A stretch of 17,053 nucleotides of DNA from an uncultured Methanobrevibacter sp. (GTDB lineage Archaea > Methanobacteriota > Methanobacteria > Methanobacteriales > Methanobacteriaceae): the NCBI RefSeq assembly GCF_900316895.1, contig NZ_ONER01000035.1, positions 1-17,053 of the forward strand, read 5' to 3'. This document shows positions 15,378-17,053 of the stretch, one piece after another (the first letter of the stretch is position 1; each line of letters begins with the position of its first letter). Under the pieces are notes generated by a model. That model searched no databases and was not told the DNA's origin. It saw nothing but the letters and a program-made list of their open reading frames with translations. The position numbers and the translations under genes are program-made.

Positions 15378-15857
15378 TTATTTTCTTCTGATTACTGCAG
15401 AGGATCCAAGAACTGCTCCGACAGCGAGCAATGCCAAAATCGGGTTTCCTGTGGCTAACATGCCCTGAGGGGAGGTTGTGTTTCCTGTTGCATTGGTCAT
15501 GTTCTGATTTTCTGACACGGGAGTGCTGTCCTGTGCTGCTGCGTCTGCAGCGGTTTGATTGTCAGCTGTTGAGTTGTCAGGTTCTCCTGCCGCATGTCCG
15601 GTGCCGTTTGTTTCTGGAGTCTGGATATCAGGATTTGCCTCTTGAACATAGCCGATGTCATCTCCGACTGCTGCATCATTGCTGATGCCATGGTCATCAG
15701 GGTTGTATTGGATTTCTGATGCTTGGTTCATGTCTTCGTAGTTGCTTCCGGCATAACCGCCGTCGTCGCTTCCAATGTCTTCTGCACTCACTGCTGCTGC
15801 AGATCCTATTACACAAAATATTGCCAATAATACTAAGAATTTTTTCATGAAATCCAT
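15378..15857 (-). CDS. Secreted acidic surface protein with putative C-terminal anchor
   Basis: A 159-residue protein: signal peptide (MDFMKKFLVLL..., cleavage likely after AAAVSA), an acidic low-complexity stalk with six N-glycosylation sequons in its second half (NGT, NST, NQT, NMT, NAT, NTT), then ATGNPILALLAVGAVLGSSAVIRRK. That tail (short motif, membrane helix, basic end) is the three-part layout of surface sorting signals such as PGF-CTERM or LPXTG, here with TGNP. The start is ATG 15857, behind AAAGGTGAT; ATG 15848 is a second candidate, and GTG 15911 would add residues before the signal peptide. It is transcribed from the conserved operator-promoter (15935-15970) with a leader of about 50 nt. 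Function unknown; perhaps a stalk or spacer on the cell surface. Confidence 0.8.
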   Translation of the reverse strand: MDFMKKFLVLLAIFCVIGSAAAVSAEDIGSDDGGYAGSNYEDMNQASEIQYNPDDHGISNDAAVGDDIGYVQEANPDIQTPETNGTGHAAGEPDNSTADNQTAADAAAQDSTPVSENQNMTNATGNTTSPQGMLATGNPILALLAVGAVLGSSAVIRRK

Positions 15858-15934
15858 GTTATCACCTTTGAATTTTGGTGCAGGCTTGGAGGAAATATGT
15901 TCACTTTGCACATCTAATTATATGAATAAGGATA

Positions 15935-15970
15935 TATATAAAGATTTTCGAGTGCAAGTGCTTACTTGCA
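15935..15970 (-). promoter_or_regulatory. Operator-promoter module, copy 2
   Basis: On the minus strand, TGCAAGTAAGCACTTGCA (15970-15953) is identical to copy 1. CTCGAAAATC and TTTATATA (15942-15935) follow. The expected RNA start is near 15912. Confidence 0.8.
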
Positions 15971-16197
15971 TCTTAAAATCGTTAAAAAATAAATTTAAAA
16001 AAGTATCATTGGAAAATATCTGATTTGAATTGAGGCATTGAAATTTGGAGGGATGTGCTTGAGAGATTGATTATGGATGAGGGATGTTTTGATGGAACTT
16101 TATCTGCTTTTATTTTTCTTTAATTTTTGAGATTTAAATTTAATTTCATTTTTTTGATTAAATACTGATTTATAATTGTTTTTTTAGTGTTTAAAGA

Positions 16198-16233
16198 TGT
16201 AAGTAAGCACTTGCATTCGAAAAGCTTTATATA
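16198..16233 (+). promoter_or_regulatory. Operator-promoter module, copy 3 (RNA copy A)
   Basis: TGTAAGTAAGCACTTGCA (16198-16215) has one mismatched arm pair relative to copies 1 and 2. TTCGAAAAGC and TTTATATA (16226-16233) follow. Confidence 0.8.
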
Positions 16234-16254
16234 TGGTGTTGTTTATAGTATTAA

Positions 16255-16350
16255 GTAGAGTTTGAAATTACTTAACTCAATGATTAACCTAATTGTGGTG
16301 GTGAGACAAACACCATATAGTATAAAAGCATGATCTTTTCATGCTTTTAT
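16255..16350 (+). ncRNA. Predicted short noncoding RNA, copy A
   Basis: Boundaries come from the TATA box (start about 26 bp downstream, give or take a few bases) and the terminator hairpin, so the 5' end is approximate. Visible pairings are TTAAGTA/TACTTAA (16251-16257 with 16269-16275) or the competing GAGTT/AACTC (16258-16262 with 16274-16278), TGGTG/CACCA in the middle, and the terminator stem. An 18-codon frame from ATG 16280 exists, but copy B has AAA instead of that ATG, so a peptide is unlikely. GGTGGTGA (16297-16304) resembles a ribosome binding site without a suitable start codon after it. The family is not recognised. Confidence 0.55.
16324..16348 (+). terminator. Terminator hairpin of RNA copy A
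   Basis: AAAAGCATGA/TCATGCTTTT is a perfect 10-bp stem with loop TCTTT, followed by a T/C-rich tract (ATCATTCTCCCTTTTG). Confidence 0.7.
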
Positions 16351-16445
16351 CATTCTCCCTTTTGTTTTCAAATTTTCTGGTTTGAATTTAATTCGCTTAT
16401 TTTAATTAAATACTTATTGAATATTGTTTTTTTAGTGTTTAAAGA

Positions 16446-16481
16446 TGTAAGTAAGCGCTTACATTCGAAAAGCTTTATATA
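16446..16481 (+). promoter_or_regulatory. Operator-promoter module, copy 4 (RNA copy B)
   Basis: TGTAAGTAAGCGCTTACA (16446-16463): the outer arms pair again (TGTAAG/CTTACA) through a different base pair from copies 1 and 2. TTCGAAAAGC and TTTATATA (16474-16481) follow. Confidence 0.8.
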
Positions 16482-16502
16482 TGGTGTTGTTTATAGTATT
16501 AA

Positions 16503-16598
16503 GTAGAGTTTGAAATTACTTAACTCTAAAATTAACCTAATTGTGGTGGTGAGACAAACACCATATAGTATAAAAGCATGATCTTTTCATGCTTTTCA
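16503..16598 (+). ncRNA. Predicted short noncoding RNA, copy B
   Basis: Same structure as copy A, with three base differences inside the predicted transcript (ATG in A is AAA here at 16528-16530). All helices listed for copy A are kept. The 5' end is approximate. Confidence 0.55.
16572..16596 (+). terminator. Terminator hairpin of RNA copy B
   Basis: The 10-bp stem and TCTTT loop are identical to copy A. A T-run (TTTTGTTTTTTTTT, about 16606-16619) follows, stronger than after copy A. Confidence 0.75.
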
Positions 16599-16675
16599 TT
16601 CTCCCTTTTGTTTTTTTTTAATGGTATCTTACGGTTAATGATTTCAGGCGACATTATTTTAAAAGAAGTTTTTTT

Positions 16676-16717
16676 TAAAAAAAGAAAATGTTGTAGGTGG
16701 AATTTTTGTCCGCCTAC
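16676..16717 (-). terminator. Terminator of the partial adhesin-like gene
   Basis: GTAGGTGGA/TCCGCCTAC (16693-16701 with 16709-16717) forms a 9-bp stem with one G-T pair. On the minus strand it precedes a T-run (16690 down to 16676). The stem includes the stop codon. Confidence 0.7.
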
Positions 16718-17053
16718 TTGATTGTTATTTTTACTTTTTTGGTGATTGGTGTGTAGTATTTGTTTCCTTTGTATTTTATTATTGCTTGGTATTTGCCTTT
16801 TTTGTTTCTGTTGACTTTGAATGTTGCTTTTCCTTTTTTGTTTGTTTTTACTATGTTTTTCTTCTTTTTCTTTGTTGTTTTTGTTTTCTTTTTGGCTTTT
16901 TTGGTTGTTATCTTTTTGACTATCAGTCTTACTTTTGCGTTTTTGATTGCTTTTCCTTTGTTGTCTTTTAGTGTTATTGTGAATTTTTTCTTTTTGTTTT
17001 TTGATTTGTATGTTTTCTTTTTGGCGGTTATTTTTGGTTTGGCCTTTTTGACG
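16714..17053 (-). CDS. C-terminal end of an adhesin-like Ig-repeat protein (partial)
   Basis: The open minus-strand frame enters from the window edge and ends at TAG (16716-16714), giving 112 complete residues. It reads as a lysine-rich Ig-like repeat: KKFTITLKDNKGKAIKNAKV, then IVKTNKKGKATFKV and KGKYQAIIKYKGNKYYTPITKKVKITIK at the end. KG(K/N)A and NKGKAIKNA are the same repeat features seen in the pseudogene at 88-2143 and the two glycosidase-like proteins. The start and any N-terminal domain lie outside the window. The mature C-terminus is unanchored in what can be seen. Confidence 0.85.
   Translation of the reverse strand, partial: VKKAKPKITAKKKTYKSKNKKKKFTITLKDNKGKAIKNAKVRLIVKKITTKKAKKKTKTTKKKKKNIVKTNKKGKATFKVNRNKKGKYQAIIKYKGNKYYTPITKKVKITIK

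Larger units (their letters stand above)
16175..16596 (+). repeat. Tandem duplication of an RNA transcription unit (174-bp core, 248-bp period)
   Basis: 16175-16348 and 16423-16596 align without gaps with five substitutions: two in the operator and three clustered at 16279-16282 versus 16527-16530. The parts outside the core (16349-16422 and after 16596) differ. The repeated core contains operator, TATA box, short transcript and terminator hairpin. This accounts for most of the gene-free stretch 15912-16713; the remainder (about 15971-16174 and 16600-16675) shows nothing I can identify. Confidence 0.9.

Noticed and set aside
16280..16333. 17-residue peptide inside RNA copy A
   Set aside because: The start codon is AAA in copy B although the rest is conserved, so a peptide is not under selection.
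16255..16350. C/D box guide RNA
   Set aside because: ATGATTA in copy A resembles a C box, but it is lost in copy B and no CTGA D box is present in either.
16175..16596. CRISPR-like direct repeats
   Set aside because: Only two long copies with a promoter and terminator in each; no short repeats with unique spacers and no cas genes.
16786..16971. Plus-strand Phe/Cys-rich ORF of 61 residues
   Set aside because: It is the shadow of the lysine-rich minus-strand adhesin-like end; the product is low complexity.

Overview
The window looks like chromosome of a methanogenic archaeon of the Methanobacteriales, most likely Methanobrevibacter or a close relative. The evidence is: very AT-rich spacers; archaeal promoters with a TTTATATA/TTTAAATA box about 26 bp before the expected RNA start; GGTGAT-type ribosome binding sites mixed with apparently leaderless genes; an archaeal FtsY with a long acidic N-terminal region; and several secreted lysine-rich, Ig-repeat 'adhesin-like' proteins typical of this group. 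No rRNA, tRNA, insertion sequence or CRISPR array was seen.

Layout. 1-2175: a decayed adhesin-like gene with a beta-helix followed by Ig repeats; it has two frameshifts and no normal start codon. 2354-3280: an Rpn-like (PD-(D/E)XK-type) protein. 3335-4399: a membrane-anchored CapA-type metallophosphatase. 4476-5888: ftsY, the signal recognition particle receptor, with an unusual repeated KKSHFW motif. 5889-6258: a spacer with a terminator and a phased array of AGCT sites before a strong promoter. 6259-9626: two translationally coupled secreted paralogues, each with Ig repeats followed by a glycosidase-like barrel. 9666-11549: a small DUF4258-like gene and a Na+-dependent amino-acid transporter, divergent from one palindromic TATA element. 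11570-13407: four small membrane or secreted proteins, plus a spacer with three consecutive perfect inverted repeats. 13595-15199 (minus): a DUF2142 GT-C-type membrane glycosyltransferase. 15378-15857 (minus): a secreted protein with a putative C-terminal anchor. 16175-16596: a tandem duplication of a promoter, short RNA and terminator. 16714-17053 (minus): the C-terminal end of another adhesin-like gene.

The most interesting signal is an 18-bp palindrome, TGCAAGTAAGCACTTGCA or variants, followed by TCGAAAA and then a TATA box. It occurs four times in about 3.4 kb: before the small secreted protein at 13168, before the anchored surface protein at 15857 (minus), and before each copy of the duplicated roughly 95-nt RNA. 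This looks like a small local regulon linking secreted surface proteins to a pair of near-identical noncoding RNAs. One of the two changes in the second RNA copy's operator restores the outer-arm pairing. Most of the window serves the cell envelope: secretion (FtsY), wall or surface glycan enzymes (the glycosidase-like pair, CapA-like protein, DUF2142 protein), surface proteins and one transporter.
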